Source: an uncultured Prevotellaceae bacterium
GTDB lineage: Bacteria > Bacteroidota > Bacteroidia > Bacteroidales > Bacteroidaceae
Reading direction: 5' to 3'
Assembly (NCBI GenBank): GCA_947170495.1
Contig: CAMVUB010000001.1
Location: forward strand, 1 to 64,000
Length of the DNA stretch: 64,000 nt
The notes beneath the pieces were generated by a model that saw only the letters and a list, made by a program, of their open reading frames with translations, did no database searches and had not been told where the DNA came from. Shown here in pieces: positions 14,854-22,962 of the stretch. Positions within the stretch are counted from its first letter, which is position 1, and every line of letters starts with the position of its first letter. A program made the position numbers and the translations under genes.

Positions 14854-15504
14854 ATGGACGAACAGAAGAAAAAGAATGAAGAACTACAAACCAGACGTGA
14901 GTTCTTCAAGAAAGCAGCAAAGAAAGTGCTTCCTATGTTAGGTGCAGTAGTGGTAGGGCCTTCCATCATTGCCACCGCTTTTACTTCCTGTGATAAATGT
15001 GATGGGTGTGAGGCTTCTTGTAGTGATGATTGCGAGGGTGGATGCTACTATGCCTGTGATGCTTCTTGTGCAAATGACTGCTATACTGGATGTAGCAGCT
15101 CATGTACAAGTTCTTCTTCAGGATCTTCTTCTTGTTCATATTGTTCCAATACCTGTAAGGGCGATTGCGAAGGTACATCTACAAGTTCGACAACTTGCAC
15201 AGGATCTAGTTGCTCTTCAACTTGCTCAGGTGGTTGTTCTGGCAGTTGCTCTGGCGGCTGCTCAGGTTCGGCTAAAAGCTCATGTTCAGGTTGTGCCACG
15301 ACCTGTAGTACATTGTGTGGAGGTTCTTGCCATTATTCTTGTGGTGGTGCTTGTTATACGAGCTGTACAGGAACTTGCAAATCTACCAATAAATCCGGAG
15401 GATGTAGTGGAACATGTTATGGATCCTGTTCAACTTCATGCGCCACGACCTGTAGGACGTATTGCTATTCTACGTGTAAAAACGTTGGACGTGCCTATTC
15501 TTAA
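14854..15504 (+). CDS. CXXX-repeat Cys-rich peptide precursor
   Basis: A 216-aa protein made of a signal-like N-terminus and a low-complexity Cys-rich body. Residues about 13-45 carry TRREFFKKAAKK, a hydrophobic stretch and AFTSC, which resembles a Tat signal ending in a lipobox with Cys46. From Cys46 onward there are 37 Cys, mostly spaced every fourth residue (C-x-x-x-C), with Ser, Gly, Thr and Asp between. This is the pattern of CXXX-repeat targets of radical SAM peptide maturases. The three genes downstream are close or overlapping and match the maturation set. The mature product and its activity are unknown to me. The start at 14854 is chosen from the promoter position. Confidence 0.85.
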   Translation: MDEQKKKNEELQTRREFFKKAAKKVLPMLGAVVVGPSIIATAFTSCDKCDGCEASCSDDCEGGCYYACDASCANDCYTGCSSSCTSSSSGSSSCSYCSNTCKGDCEGTSTSSTTCTGSSCSSTCSGGCSGSCSGGCSGSAKSSCSGCATTCSTLCGGSCHYSCGGACYTSCTGTCKSTNKSGGCSGTCYGSCSTSCATTCRTYCYSTCKNVGRAYS

Positions 15505-15512
15505 AAATTGGT

Positions 15513-16763
15513 ATGATTAACATAAAGGAGAACTCTGACAGTTGGCAATCAGGTAGTTCGAAGAGCATCACGTTTATTGTGACCAAAGACTGCCAGTTGG
15601 CATGTAAGTATTGCTATTTAGTTGGAAAGAATACCAAAGAGCGAATGTCATGGGAGGTGGCAAAGGAAGCCATTGACTATATACTTGACAGGGAAAACGA
15701 GTTTAGGGAAGAGTCTGTAATTTGGGATTTTATCGGTGGAGAGCCATTCCTTGAAATAGACCTGATAGACAAGATCTGCGACTATTTGAAGACAGAGATG
15801 TTTCGCAGGAATCATCATTGGTTTAATTCTTATAGGTTTTCGTTCTCCACCAATGGTATTAATTATCATACATCGAAAGTGCAGCGGTTTATAGAAAAGA
15901 ACCGGTCGCACTTAAGTATCGGTATCACTATTGACGGTACAAAACAGAAGCATGACCTCAACCGCATCTGGAAAACGGCAGATATGGAACAAGGGAACAT
16001 GCCCAAGCCAGAAGAGGAGAAAGGTAGCTACGAAGATGTGGTGAAAAATATTCCGCTGTGGTTGGAACAGTTCCCGAATGCCGCCACGAAGGTAACAATT
16101 GCTTCGGCAGATATACCATATATCAAGGATAGTGTGTTGCATCTCTATGCACTGGGTATCAAAGAGGTAAACATCAACTGCGTGTTTGAGGACGTATGGA
16201 AAGAGGGCGATGATGTACTTTTCGAGGAGCAGCTGACAGAACTTGCTGATGCCATCATCGACCAGGATCTTTACCTCGACCATGCTTGCTCGTTTTACCA
16301 GGAAAACATTGGCAAACCTCTGGATCCCGAACGTGACAACGAAAATTGGTGTGGCGCAGGGCAAATGCTAGCAATTGACGCTGCGGGCAATTTCTATCCT
16401 TGTACACGTTTTGCCGCCTATTCGCTTAGGAGTAAGCCCGCATGGATTATCGGCAACGTGAAAGACGGTATCGATCAGAATAAGTTACGCCCTTTCTTAA
16501 TGCTCGACCGCATCACACAGTCGAAACAAGAATGTATAGACTGTGAGGTGTCTAGTGGATGCGCATGGTGTCAGGGCGAGAACTATGATGCGGCAGACAG
16601 TCATACTATCTATCAACGTGCAACAGCCATCTGCAAGATGCATAAGGCTCGCGTTCGTGCCAATAACTATTATTGGAACAAACTTTTCCGCAAGTTAGAA
16701 TTGATGGATCAGCAAGATGTATATGATAATCTGAAATCTAAAGTGACAGAGCCTGTATGCTGA
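15513..16763 (+). CDS. Radical SAM/SPASM peptide maturase, CXXX-repeat type
   Basis: A 416-aa enzyme with the radical SAM cluster motif CQLACKYC (C27, C31, C34), a following GGEPFLEIDL loop and a C-terminal SPASM-like region whose Cys (WCGAG, YPC, ECIDC, GCAWC, ICKMH) would hold auxiliary 4Fe-4S clusters. SPASM enzymes typically cross-link Cys or other side chains in ribosomal peptides. Lying 8 bp after the CXXX-repeat precursor, it is the obvious modifier of that protein. From memory it corresponds to the TIGRFAM family of peptide maturases for CXXX-repeat targets. The bond formed cannot be predicted from sequence. Confidence 0.87.
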   Translation: MINIKENSDSWQSGSSKSITFIVTKDCQLACKYCYLVGKNTKERMSWEVAKEAIDYILDRENEFREESVIWDFIGGEPFLEIDLIDKICDYLKTEMFRRNHHWFNSYRFSFSTNGINYHTSKVQRFIEKNRSHLSIGITIDGTKQKHDLNRIWKTADMEQGNMPKPEEEKGSYEDVVKNIPLWLEQFPNAATKVTIASADIPYIKDSVLHLYALGIKEVNINCVFEDVWKEGDDVLFEEQLTELADAIIDQDLYLDHACSFYQENIGKPLDPERDNENWCGAGQMLAIDAAGNFYPCTRFAAYSLRSKPAWIIGNVKDGIDQNKLRPFLMLDRITQSKQECIDCEVSSGCAWCQGENYDAADSHTIYQRATAICKMHKARVRANNYYWNKLFRKLELMDQQDVYDNLKSKVTEPVC

Positions 16764-17701
16764 CACACCTTATTATACTACTAGATGACACCTGTGTGTC
16801 GTATTGCCATTACAACGTACCACACGTTGATCATAGACTGATTAGTCTTGATGACTTGAAGGCTGGTATTGTATGGGCAATGAAAGAGAATGTGAATATC
16901 CAGTTTGTTTATCCAGACTACAAATTGCCAGACGAATATAATCAAGCAATAGCAAGCATTGACCATACGAAGATAAAGCCTGTCAAGCAGGGGCAAGATG
17001 CCGATGTTGTAGTACTAACAGATTGGAAGGTTTCTGCGGTTGATGATCTTCATCATACAACATGCATCGTTCATGCAAGCAGGAACGATTTGTCTAGCCA
17101 TCTGACAACTTTAAAAGAAATTTTAAGCCAAGTAGCAAGATTGAATATTGTGCTGACTGATGTGGCTGATTTTACTGATGCAGATATTGATGACTATAAA
17201 TTGCTGCTCAGTAAGTTGTCTGATATTGTAGAAGAACAACTAAAGTTGGGCAAGAATGTCCAGATGAATCTCTTGACTGACAGGCTGATGCTCGACGAGA
17301 TGAATAATTGTAATGCTGGGGTAAGTAATGTGACATTAGCTCCTGATGGTAGGTTCTATTTGTGTCCAGCTTTCTATTATGACAAGTCGAAAGGGCACAT
17401 CGGTGGCTTACGGCAAGGGTTGAACATTAAGAACCCACAACTGCTACAGCTAGACCATGCCCCGATATGTCGCAAATGCGATGCTTGGCAATGCAGACGT
17501 TGCGTATGGTTAAACGAACAGCTAACGTTGGACTGTAATACACCTTCACATCAGCAATGTGTGATGGCACACTTGGAGCGCAATGCCTCGCGGAATCTGT
17601 TAGTACGTTTGGAAGAAGAAGGATTCCGATATGGAAGTACCCATCGAATAGAAGAAATGAAAGAGTTAGATCCTTTTAATACTTACAAACAATGGAAATA
17701 A
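16757..17701 (+). CDS. CXXX-repeat peptide maturase, degenerate radical SAM with SPASM-like end
   Basis: A 314-aa protein overlapping the radical SAM gene by 7 bp. The N-terminus LIILLDDTCVSYCHYN aligns with a radical SAM motif but keeps only C13 and C17; the third position is N20, so it should not bind a normal catalytic cluster. The C-terminus keeps a Cys-rich SPASM-like set (CNAGVSNVTLAPDGRFYLCP; CRKCDAWQCRRC; DC; QCVM). It may bind auxiliary clusters and present the substrate to the active partner. It matches my memory of the CXXX repeat peptide maturase family. Confidence 0.8.
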   Translation: MLTHLIILLDDTCVSYCHYNVPHVDHRLISLDDLKAGIVWAMKENVNIQFVYPDYKLPDEYNQAIASIDHTKIKPVKQGQDADVVVLTDWKVSAVDDLHHTTCIVHASRNDLSSHLTTLKEILSQVARLNIVLTDVADFTDADIDDYKLLLSKLSDIVEEQLKLGKNVQMNLLTDRLMLDEMNNCNAGVSNVTLAPDGRFYLCPAFYYDKSKGHIGGLRQGLNIKNPQLLQLDHAPICRKCDAWQCRRCVWLNEQLTLDCNTPSHQQCVMAHLERNASRNLLVRLEEEGFRYGSTHRIEEMKELDPFNTYKQWK

Positions 17702-17976
17702 GAAAAGTTGTGGGGCAGGTTACCCCTGAAGAGAAAGCTGAAATACAAGCCCTCTTTGAACGCAAGAACGGTTTAGCTGAACTTGCCAAGATTGTAAGTG
17801 CAGATAATAATGATTTGTACGAGAAACTAGTAAAGGACATGGGTGAGACAGGGGCCAAATTCCAACAGTGGTGGGACAGCAAAGCCCAACAGTATGGATG
17901 GGAAAGTCACCCGAAAGGAAACTGGGAAATCAATTTCCAAAATGGTGAGATTACCTTGGTCGTAAAAGAAGCATAA
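17692..17976 (+). CDS. CXXX-repeat modification system small protein
   Basis: A 94-aa soluble protein without Cys, overlapping the upstream gene by 10 bp, hence translationally coupled. It has an N-terminal helical part (TPEEKAEIQALFERKNGLAELAKIV) and a C-terminal WEINFQNGEITLVVKEA. Small accessory proteins of this kind accompany CXXX-repeat systems; a precursor-recognition or chaperone role is a guess. It is the last gene clearly belonging to the locus. Confidence 0.7.
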   Translation: MEIRKVVGQVTPEEKAEIQALFERKNGLAELAKIVSADNNDLYEKLVKDMGETGAKFQQWWDSKAQQYGWESHPKGNWEINFQNGEITLVVKEA

Positions 17977-17996
17977 TGGCTACACAACTGCCATAA

Positions 17997-18827
17997 ATGC
18001 TTTTCAATTCGGTCCCGTTCCTGCTGTTTTTTCCTGTGGTGTGCGCGCTGTACTATTGCATTCCTGCGGCGCTACTGCGGGCGAGGAATCTGTTGCTGCT
18101 CGCGGCCAGCTACTATTTCTACATGAACTGGGAACCGGCGTATGCGCTGCTGTTGTTGACGAGCACGGTGGTGACGTACGTCGCGGCACGTGGCATAGCA
18201 CATTATGCTGACGGGGGAAGGCGGAAGGTGTGTCTGGTGGCGAGCCTTGTGCTGAATCTGGCTATCCTTTTTTTGTTCAAATATTACAATTTCCTGGCCT
18301 CGAACATGGAGGCTGCGCTCCAATATTGCGGGCTTGCCATCCACTTTCCGGTCTCCAAGTTGCTGCTGCCCGTAGGTATCTCGTTTTACACCTTTCAGGC
18401 GCTCGGTTATACCATCGATGTTTATCGAGGTAGTACGCGGGTGGAGCGCGATTTCTGGACATATGCCCTTTTCGTGTCATTCTTCCCGCAGTTGGTGGCT
18501 GGCCCTATCGAACGTTCTAACAATCTGCTGCCGCAATTCAAGTGTTTGCGCGCCTTTGACTATGAGAGAGCCATGCGGGGAGTGCGCATGATGGTGTGGG
18601 GTTACTTCCTGAAGCTTGTGCTGGCCGACCGCTGCGGCACGTATGTAGATGCCGTTTTCAACAGTCTTGACATGCACAATGGCGGTAGCTATCTCATTGC
18701 TTCACTGATGTTTCCCTTCCAAATCTATGGCGACTTCGCGGGTTACTCGCTCATCGCTATCGGTACAACGCGCATCTTTGGGAAAAAGGTGCGAGGCTCT
18801 TCTCCCAGCGCTTTGCACACGATTTAA
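17997..18827 (+). pseudogene. Truncated MBOAT O-acyltransferase (AlgI-like)
   Basis: The first ~265 residues are a typical MBOAT/AlgI N-terminal half (LFNSVPFLLFFPVVCALYY; VGISFYTFQALGYTIDVYRG; FFPQLVAGPIERSNNLLPQF; FAGYSLIAIGTTRIFG). Intact members run to about 450-500 aa and need the C-terminal half with the catalytic His. Here homology stops at IGTTRIFG and the frame ends after 13 unrelated residues. In another frame the junction reads EKGARLFSQRFAHDL to a TAG overlapping the next start codon, as if the end of a different gene had been joined by deletion. Probably non-functional. Confidence 0.75.
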
Positions 18828-18845
18828 AAAACATCTTATTAAAAA

Positions 18846-20027
18846 ATGAATAGGGAAAAACTGTGGAATGCGAACTATGTGAAGATATGGTTGGTGAACT
18901 TTATGGTTCACTTCTCTTTCACGCTGATTGTGCCGCTGTTGCCGTTGTACCTCTACGAGACATTCGGGGCCACGAAGGACACGATTGGTCTTGTGCTGGC
19001 AGGGTACTCTGTGATGGCATTGCTGGTGCGCCCCTTCAGCGGGTTTATCGTGGACAGCTTCCCTCGCAAGGCCGTGCTGATGGTGTGTATCTTCTTTTTC
19101 TTTGCACTCTTTGCGGGTTATATCGTGGCGGGTAGCATCACGATGTTTGCGCTGTTCCGCACGTTGCACGGTGCCCCTTTTGGTGCCACGACGGTGGCGG
19201 CGAGTACGGTGGCGATAGACGTGCTGCCGTCGTCGCGCCGCACAGAGGGTATAGGGTATTATGGTCTGAGCAATAACCTGGCCACGGTGATAGGTCCTGT
19301 GCTGGCAATCTATGTCCTGCAGGCCTTTGGGGGCAATTTCGATGCGCTGTTCTGGCTCTCGATGCTGTTCTCGCTGTTAGGTATCCTTCTGGTAGCTTCC
19401 ATTCACATTCCGGCTCGCGACTATGTGCAGGGCAAGCGGGTGCTGTCGCTGGACCGTTTCTTCCTCGTGAAGGGATGGCGCGAAGCGGTCAGCATGGTTT
19501 GTCTGGCCTTCAGCTACGGTGTGGTGTCCACCTATGTGGCCATCTATGGCAAGCAGCAGTTAGGCATTACGGAGGGCACCGGTCTCTTCTTCTCACTGCT
19601 GGCTGTAGGCCTGATGCTCTCGCGCCTGACGGGAGCTCCGTTTTTACGCAGAAACCTCGTGACGCGCAATGCGTCGTTGGGCATGACGGTGTCGGTGTGC
19701 GGTTACCTGCTCTTTGCCCTGGTGCCCTCGACACCAGCCTACTATGCCTCTGCCTTCATCATTGGTCTTGGCAACGGCCACATGTGGCCCGCCTTCCAGA
19801 CGATGTTCATCAATCTGGCAGAGAACAACCAGCGCGGAACGGCCAACTCATCGATACTGACGGCATGGGATGCCGGCGTGGGGCTTGGCATCCTCTGTGG
19901 CGGCTTTGTGGCGGAGCATACCAGTTATGGCGGCGCCTTCCTCTGTGCCGTCGTCGTAAACGTTATCGGTGTGGCCTACTATTTCCTAAAGGTGAGGCAG
20001 CATTTCGAGGCAAACAAATTGAGATAG
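18846..20027 (+). CDS. MFS transporter
   Basis: A 393-aa protein with 12 predicted membrane segments. The A-motif-like loop between TM2 and TM3 (VRPFSGFIVDSFPRKAVL) and the TM5 region (RTLHGAPFGATTVAAST) place it in the major facilitator superfamily, closest in style to small drug or sugar exporters. The substrate cannot be predicted. It starts 18 bp after the truncated MBOAT frame and is followed 22 bp later by a small membrane protein gene, so the two may be co-transcribed. Confidence 0.85.
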   Translation: MNREKLWNANYVKIWLVNFMVHFSFTLIVPLLPLYLYETFGATKDTIGLVLAGYSVMALLVRPFSGFIVDSFPRKAVLMVCIFFFFALFAGYIVAGSITMFALFRTLHGAPFGATTVAASTVAIDVLPSSRRTEGIGYYGLSNNLATVIGPVLAIYVLQAFGGNFDALFWLSMLFSLLGILLVASIHIPARDYVQGKRVLSLDRFFLVKGWREAVSMVCLAFSYGVVSTYVAIYGKQQLGITEGTGLFFSLLAVGLMLSRLTGAPFLRRNLVTRNASLGMTVSVCGYLLFALVPSTPAYYASAFIIGLGNGHMWPAFQTMFINLAENNQRGTANSSILTAWDAGVGLGILCGGFVAEHTSYGGAFLCAVVVNVIGVAYYFLKVRQHFEANKLR

Positions 20028-20049
20028 AACAATATAACACCATACAGAT

Positions 20050-20547
20050 ATGAAAGATTTACGAACGATTTTGATCATCCTGGCGCTGGCGTGCCTCACA
20101 CCCCGTCTGGCGGCACAGGTGCAGGATGCAGAGCCTGTCGATGAGGAGTTGCTCCTTGACACAGTGGACGCGCTGTCCGAGGACACGACATTCTTTTATG
20201 AGGGTGAGGACACCACAGAGGTGGTCATGTCCGACGCTGATTTCAATGATTTGATCGAGGAATGGACCTCCGACGACAGCATCCTGCCGCAGTGGCTGAG
20301 GAAACTGTTCGACGGAGGGTGGGGGATTGTCGCCTTGTTGTTGGTGCTCGTGATCTTCCTTTTCCTCTTCATCCTGCTCCTCGCCTTCTGCACGGCCCCC
20401 ATCTGGATTCCGGTGCTCATCATCGTGCTGTTGCTGCGTAAGAACCGCAAGAAGGAACGCCCCACCACCAAGAGCGACGCCGGGCAAAGCAGCGACAAGC
20501 AGAACCAGCAGCAGTCCACGGACAATTACAATAAGAGCGAGAACTGA
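20050..20547 (+). CDS. Small secreted/membrane protein of unknown function
   Basis: 165 aa: a signal peptide (TILIILALACLTPRLAAQ), an acidic extracytoplasmic stretch of about 75 residues (DEELLLDTVDALSEDTTFF; NDLIEEWTSDDS), a membrane region of about 45 hydrophobic residues, then a basic Lys/Gln-rich tail. I do not recognise a family. It lies after the MFS gene and converges with the lectin-fold gene, 6 bp apart. Confidence 0.6.
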   Translation: MKDLRTILIILALACLTPRLAAQVQDAEPVDEELLLDTVDALSEDTTFFYEGEDTTEVVMSDADFNDLIEEWTSDDSILPQWLRKLFDGGWGIVALLLVLVIFLFLFILLLAFCTAPIWIPVLIIVLLLRKNRKKERPTTKSDAGQSSDKQNQQQSTDNYNKSEN

Positions 20548-20553
20548 TACCCG

Positions 20554-21222
20554 CTACTGTTGGGTAATGCGGAAAGCGGTGAGGCGGGTGTGGCTCCAGG
20601 TCGTGCGAAAGGCAAACCAGCCGTGGAGTAGGGGAGAGGGGTCCTGGTAATCCACCAGCAGCTCATCATCGATGAAGTAGCGTGTGCGCCCGTTGGCGGA
20701 GACTTCTATGCGGACGCTGTACCAGTGGTTGGGGCGCAGGAGGTGGGCGCTATCGGTATATTCTTTCAGGATGGCCGGGCGACGGGATGGGTCTGTCACG
20801 GCGAGCGAGTCGCCATCATAGCGACGGAAGCGGGTGGTCGTGTTGTGGTTGCCTCCATAGCCGAGATAGTAACACTGGAGGCGGTAATAGTCGAGGAAGG
20901 CCCCACCCCCGATCCCTCCCCTGTTAGGGAGGAGAGCTTTAGGAGAGAGGGGAAAAGAGGCCATCCAGAAACAATTCAAATCCGAGAGGCGATCGCAGGG
21001 GCCGCCTGCCACCACGACACAAGCACGATAGGATATGGTGCAGGGAGCCGTCAGGGGCTGATGCCACCAGAGGGAGAGGCCCTGGGGGGCGGTGATATCG
21101 AGGGTGTCGCCTCGCATCAGCACACGCGTCGCTGCCGACTCTGCCTCGATGCGCCAAGGGGTGGACTGGGCAAAGGAGGGGAGAGTGAACAATGCAAAAG
21201 TGCAAAATAGGAGAACCTTCAT
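20554..21222 (-). CDS. Secreted ConA-like lectin-fold protein (DUF6250-like)
   Basis: 222 aa with a signal peptide (MKVLLFCTFALFTLPSFAQS) and a beta-rich body. The segments DRLSDLNCFWMAS, YLGYGGNHNTTTRFRRYDG and HWYSVRIEVS resemble a carbohydrate-binding family of Bacteroidales polysaccharide-use loci (DUF6250, from memory). It is expected to act in the periplasm or on the surface. Residues about 90-103 (FPLSPKALLPNRGGIGGG) overlap a GC-rich palindrome in frame. Its ATG overlaps the dus stop codon by 4 bp, so it is translationally coupled to dus although the functions look unrelated. Confidence 0.65.
   Translation of the reverse strand: MKVLLFCTFALFTLPSFAQSTPWRIEAESAATRVLMRGDTLDITAPQGLSLWWHQPLTAPCTISYRACVVVAGGPCDRLSDLNCFWMASFPLSPKALLPNRGGIGGGAFLDYYRLQCYYLGYGGNHNTTTRFRRYDGDSLAVTDPSRRPAILKEYTDSAHLLRPNHWYSVRIEVSANGRTRYFIDDELLVDYQDPSPLLHGWFAFRTTWSHTRLTAFRITQQ
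20901..20937. repeat. GC-rich palindrome inside the lectin-fold gene
   Basis: CCCCACCCCCGAT is followed by CCCTCCCCTGTTAGGGAGGAG (arms CCTCCC/GGGAGG). It belongs to the CCCCTCCC family and is read in frame on the minus strand as LLPNRGGIGGG. Confidence 0.8.
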
Positions 21223-22274
21223 AATCCTTGTTCTGATGATACGTCTTCCAGCTGATGCAGGAGGCCACGCGTGTATTCCATGACCTCGAAGAGCTCCTCG
21301 ACGGTGTCTGCCCGCAGCATCTTGATGCGGGTCTGACGAAAGTCCGGAATGCCCTTGAAGAGCGGCGAGGCAGCCAGATGGCGGCGCACATGGCGAATGC
21401 CGCTCAGCTCGCCCAGACGGGCCACGGAGGTGAGGGTCTGCTCCTTGAGGATGTCGATTTTCCAGTCGAGGGAGAGGCCCGTCGGAGAACCGACGGGAAC
21501 GGTAACGGGGGAGGAGCTAGCCGCTGCTGGGTGAAGGGCCTGATCAATCTCTTTGAAGATCCAGGGGCGGCCGAAGGTGGCACGACCCACCATGATGGCA
21601 TCTACGCCATAGCGCTCGAAAGCCGCCACGGCCTTTTCGGCCGAGGTGATGTCGCCGTTGCCTATGATGGGAATCCTCATGCGAGGGTTGCGCTTCACTT
21701 GGCCGATGAGTGTCCAGTCGGCCTGGTCGGTGTACATCTGCGAGCGTGTGCGGCCGTGAATGGTCAAAGCGGAGATGCCGCAGTCCTGCAACTGCTCAGC
21801 CAGTTCCACGATAATCTTATGCTCATGGTCCCAGCCGAGGCGCGTCTTCACCGTGACGGGCACCTCAGCCCCGACGGCATCTACGACGGCGCGCGTGATC
21901 GCCAACAGCTTGGGCGGGTTCTGCAGCATCCCGGCGCCTGCGCCCTTGCCCGCAATCTTCTTCACGGGGCATCCGAAGTTCAGGTCCAGCACATCGGGGT
22001 GTGCCTGTTCCACCACGATTCGGGCGGCCTCGGCCATCGGCTCCGGCTCCTTGCCGTAGATCTGAATGGCTACGGGGCGCTCTTCGTCGCACACCTCCAG
22101 CTTCTTGAGGCTTTTATTGACCATACGTACCAGGGCATCCGCCGCCACAAACTCGGAATACACCATCGCTGCGCCCATACGTCGGCACAGCAGACGGAAG
22201 CCGATGTCGGTGACGTCCTCCATCGGTGCCAAAAACACGGGCCTTTCGCCCAAATCAAGCTTTCCTATCTTCAT
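21219..22274 (-). CDS. dus: tRNA-dihydrouridine synthase
   Basis: Reduces uridines in tRNA D-loops using FMN and NADPH. The N-terminus PVFLAPMEDVTDIGFR, the catalytic-Cys motif DLNFGCPVKKIAGKGAGAG and TIHGRTRSQMY are diagnostic; IIGNGDITSAEKA is the phosphate-binding strand. The start at 22274 (MKIGKLDLG) gives 351 aa, in line with DusB-type enzymes; the longer ORF runs through the promoter. Residues about 275-285 (SSSPVTVPVGSPTG) are an unusual low-complexity loop. It is transcribed divergently from queH, both genes working on tRNA modification. Confidence 0.92.
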   Translation of the reverse strand: MKIGKLDLGERPVFLAPMEDVTDIGFRLLCRRMGAAMVYSEFVAADALVRMVNKSLKKLEVCDEERPVAIQIYGKEPEPMAEAARIVVEQAHPDVLDLNFGCPVKKIAGKGAGAGMLQNPPKLLAITRAVVDAVGAEVPVTVKTRLGWDHEHKIIVELAEQLQDCGISALTIHGRTRSQMYTDQADWTLIGQVKRNPRMRIPIIGNGDITSAEKAVAAFERYGVDAIMVGRATFGRPWIFKEIDQALHPAAASSSPVTVPVGSPTGLSLDWKIDILKEQTLTSVARLGELSGIRHVRRHLAASPLFKGIPDFRQTRIKMLRADTVEELFEVMEYTRGLLHQLEDVSSEQGL

Positions 22275-22277
22275 ACT

Positions 22278-22347
22278 GGGTGCAAAGTTAAGCACTTTTT
22301 TCGAAACGAGGCGCCTTGTTTCGAAAAAAGTGCTTAACTTTGCGCCC
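22278..22347. promoter_or_regulatory. 70-bp palindromic divergent promoter (dus/queH)
   Basis: The arms 22278-22307 and 22318-22347 are complementary at 29 of 30 positions, and the 10-bp centre is itself nearly palindromic. Each arm holds TAACTTTG (minus 22283-22290, plus 22335-22342) and TTTTTTCGAAAC. The two start codons are only 8 and 5 bp from the boxes, so both mRNAs should be nearly leaderless. Confidence 0.85.
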
Positions 22348-22962
22348 ATGAAAACGAGAACGGCCATCGAAGTGCCCTCTGGTGTGGAGCGCGTGTTGCT
22401 CCATGCCTGTTGTGCGCCCTGCTCCAGTGCCATCGTGGAATGGATGCTGGCGAATGGTGTCCGTCCGACCATCTACTACTACAATCCGAACATCTTTCCA
22501 CGCGAGGAATATGAGACGCGCAAGGCCGAGAGCAAGCGCCACGCCGAGAGCCTGGGCATCGAATGGATCGATGAGGACTGGGACCATGAGGGCTGGCTCG
22601 ACTGTGTCAAGGGCATGGAAGGCGAACCCGAACGCGGCAGCCGCTGCGAGGAATGTTTCACGATGCGCCTGACAGCCGCTGCGCACAAGGCCGTGGAGCT
22701 GGGCATCGGATGGTTCACCACAACGCTGGCCTCCTCGCGGTGGAAGCGCCTGGACCAGATCGAGCGCGCCGGGCTGGCTGCCGAGGCTGCTGTCCCGGGC
22801 TCCCACTTCTGGGCACAGAACTGGCGCAAGGGCGGCTTGCAGGAGCGTCGCAACGAACTGCTGCGAGAATACGATTTCTACAACCAACGGTATTGTGGCT
22901 GTGAGTTCTCCATGAGGAACGAAGATAAGTACGAAAACGATGACGAAAACAAAAACAAATGA
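22348..22962 (+). CDS. queH: Epoxyqueuosine reductase QueH
   Basis: Catalyses the last step of queuosine synthesis in tRNA wobble positions: epoxyqueuosine to queuosine. It carries the Cys pairs of the QueH (DUF208) family: LLHACCAPCSSA, SRCEECFTMRL and YCGCEFS, which hold an Fe-S cluster and a second metal. 204 aa is normal. The upstream extension in the ORF track reads through the dus region and is rejected, since the promoter ends 5 bp before this ATG. The ATG of the next gene overlaps the stop. Confidence 0.92.
   Translation: MKTRTAIEVPSGVERVLLHACCAPCSSAIVEWMLANGVRPTIYYYNPNIFPREEYETRKAESKRHAESLGIEWIDEDWDHEGWLDCVKGMEGEPERGSRCEECFTMRLTAAAHKAVELGIGWFTTTLASSRWKRLDQIERAGLAAEAAVPGSHFWAQNWRKGGLQERRNELLREYDFYNQRYCGCEFSMRNEDKYENDDENKNK

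Noticed and set aside
22066-22347. N-terminal extension of QueH
   Set aside because: The extension lies in the antisense of dus and crosses the promoter palindrome; the conserved protein begins at MKTRTAIEV.
22275-22472. N-terminal extension of Dus
   Set aside because: It reads through the divergent promoter and the start of queH; the family start is MKIGKLDLG.
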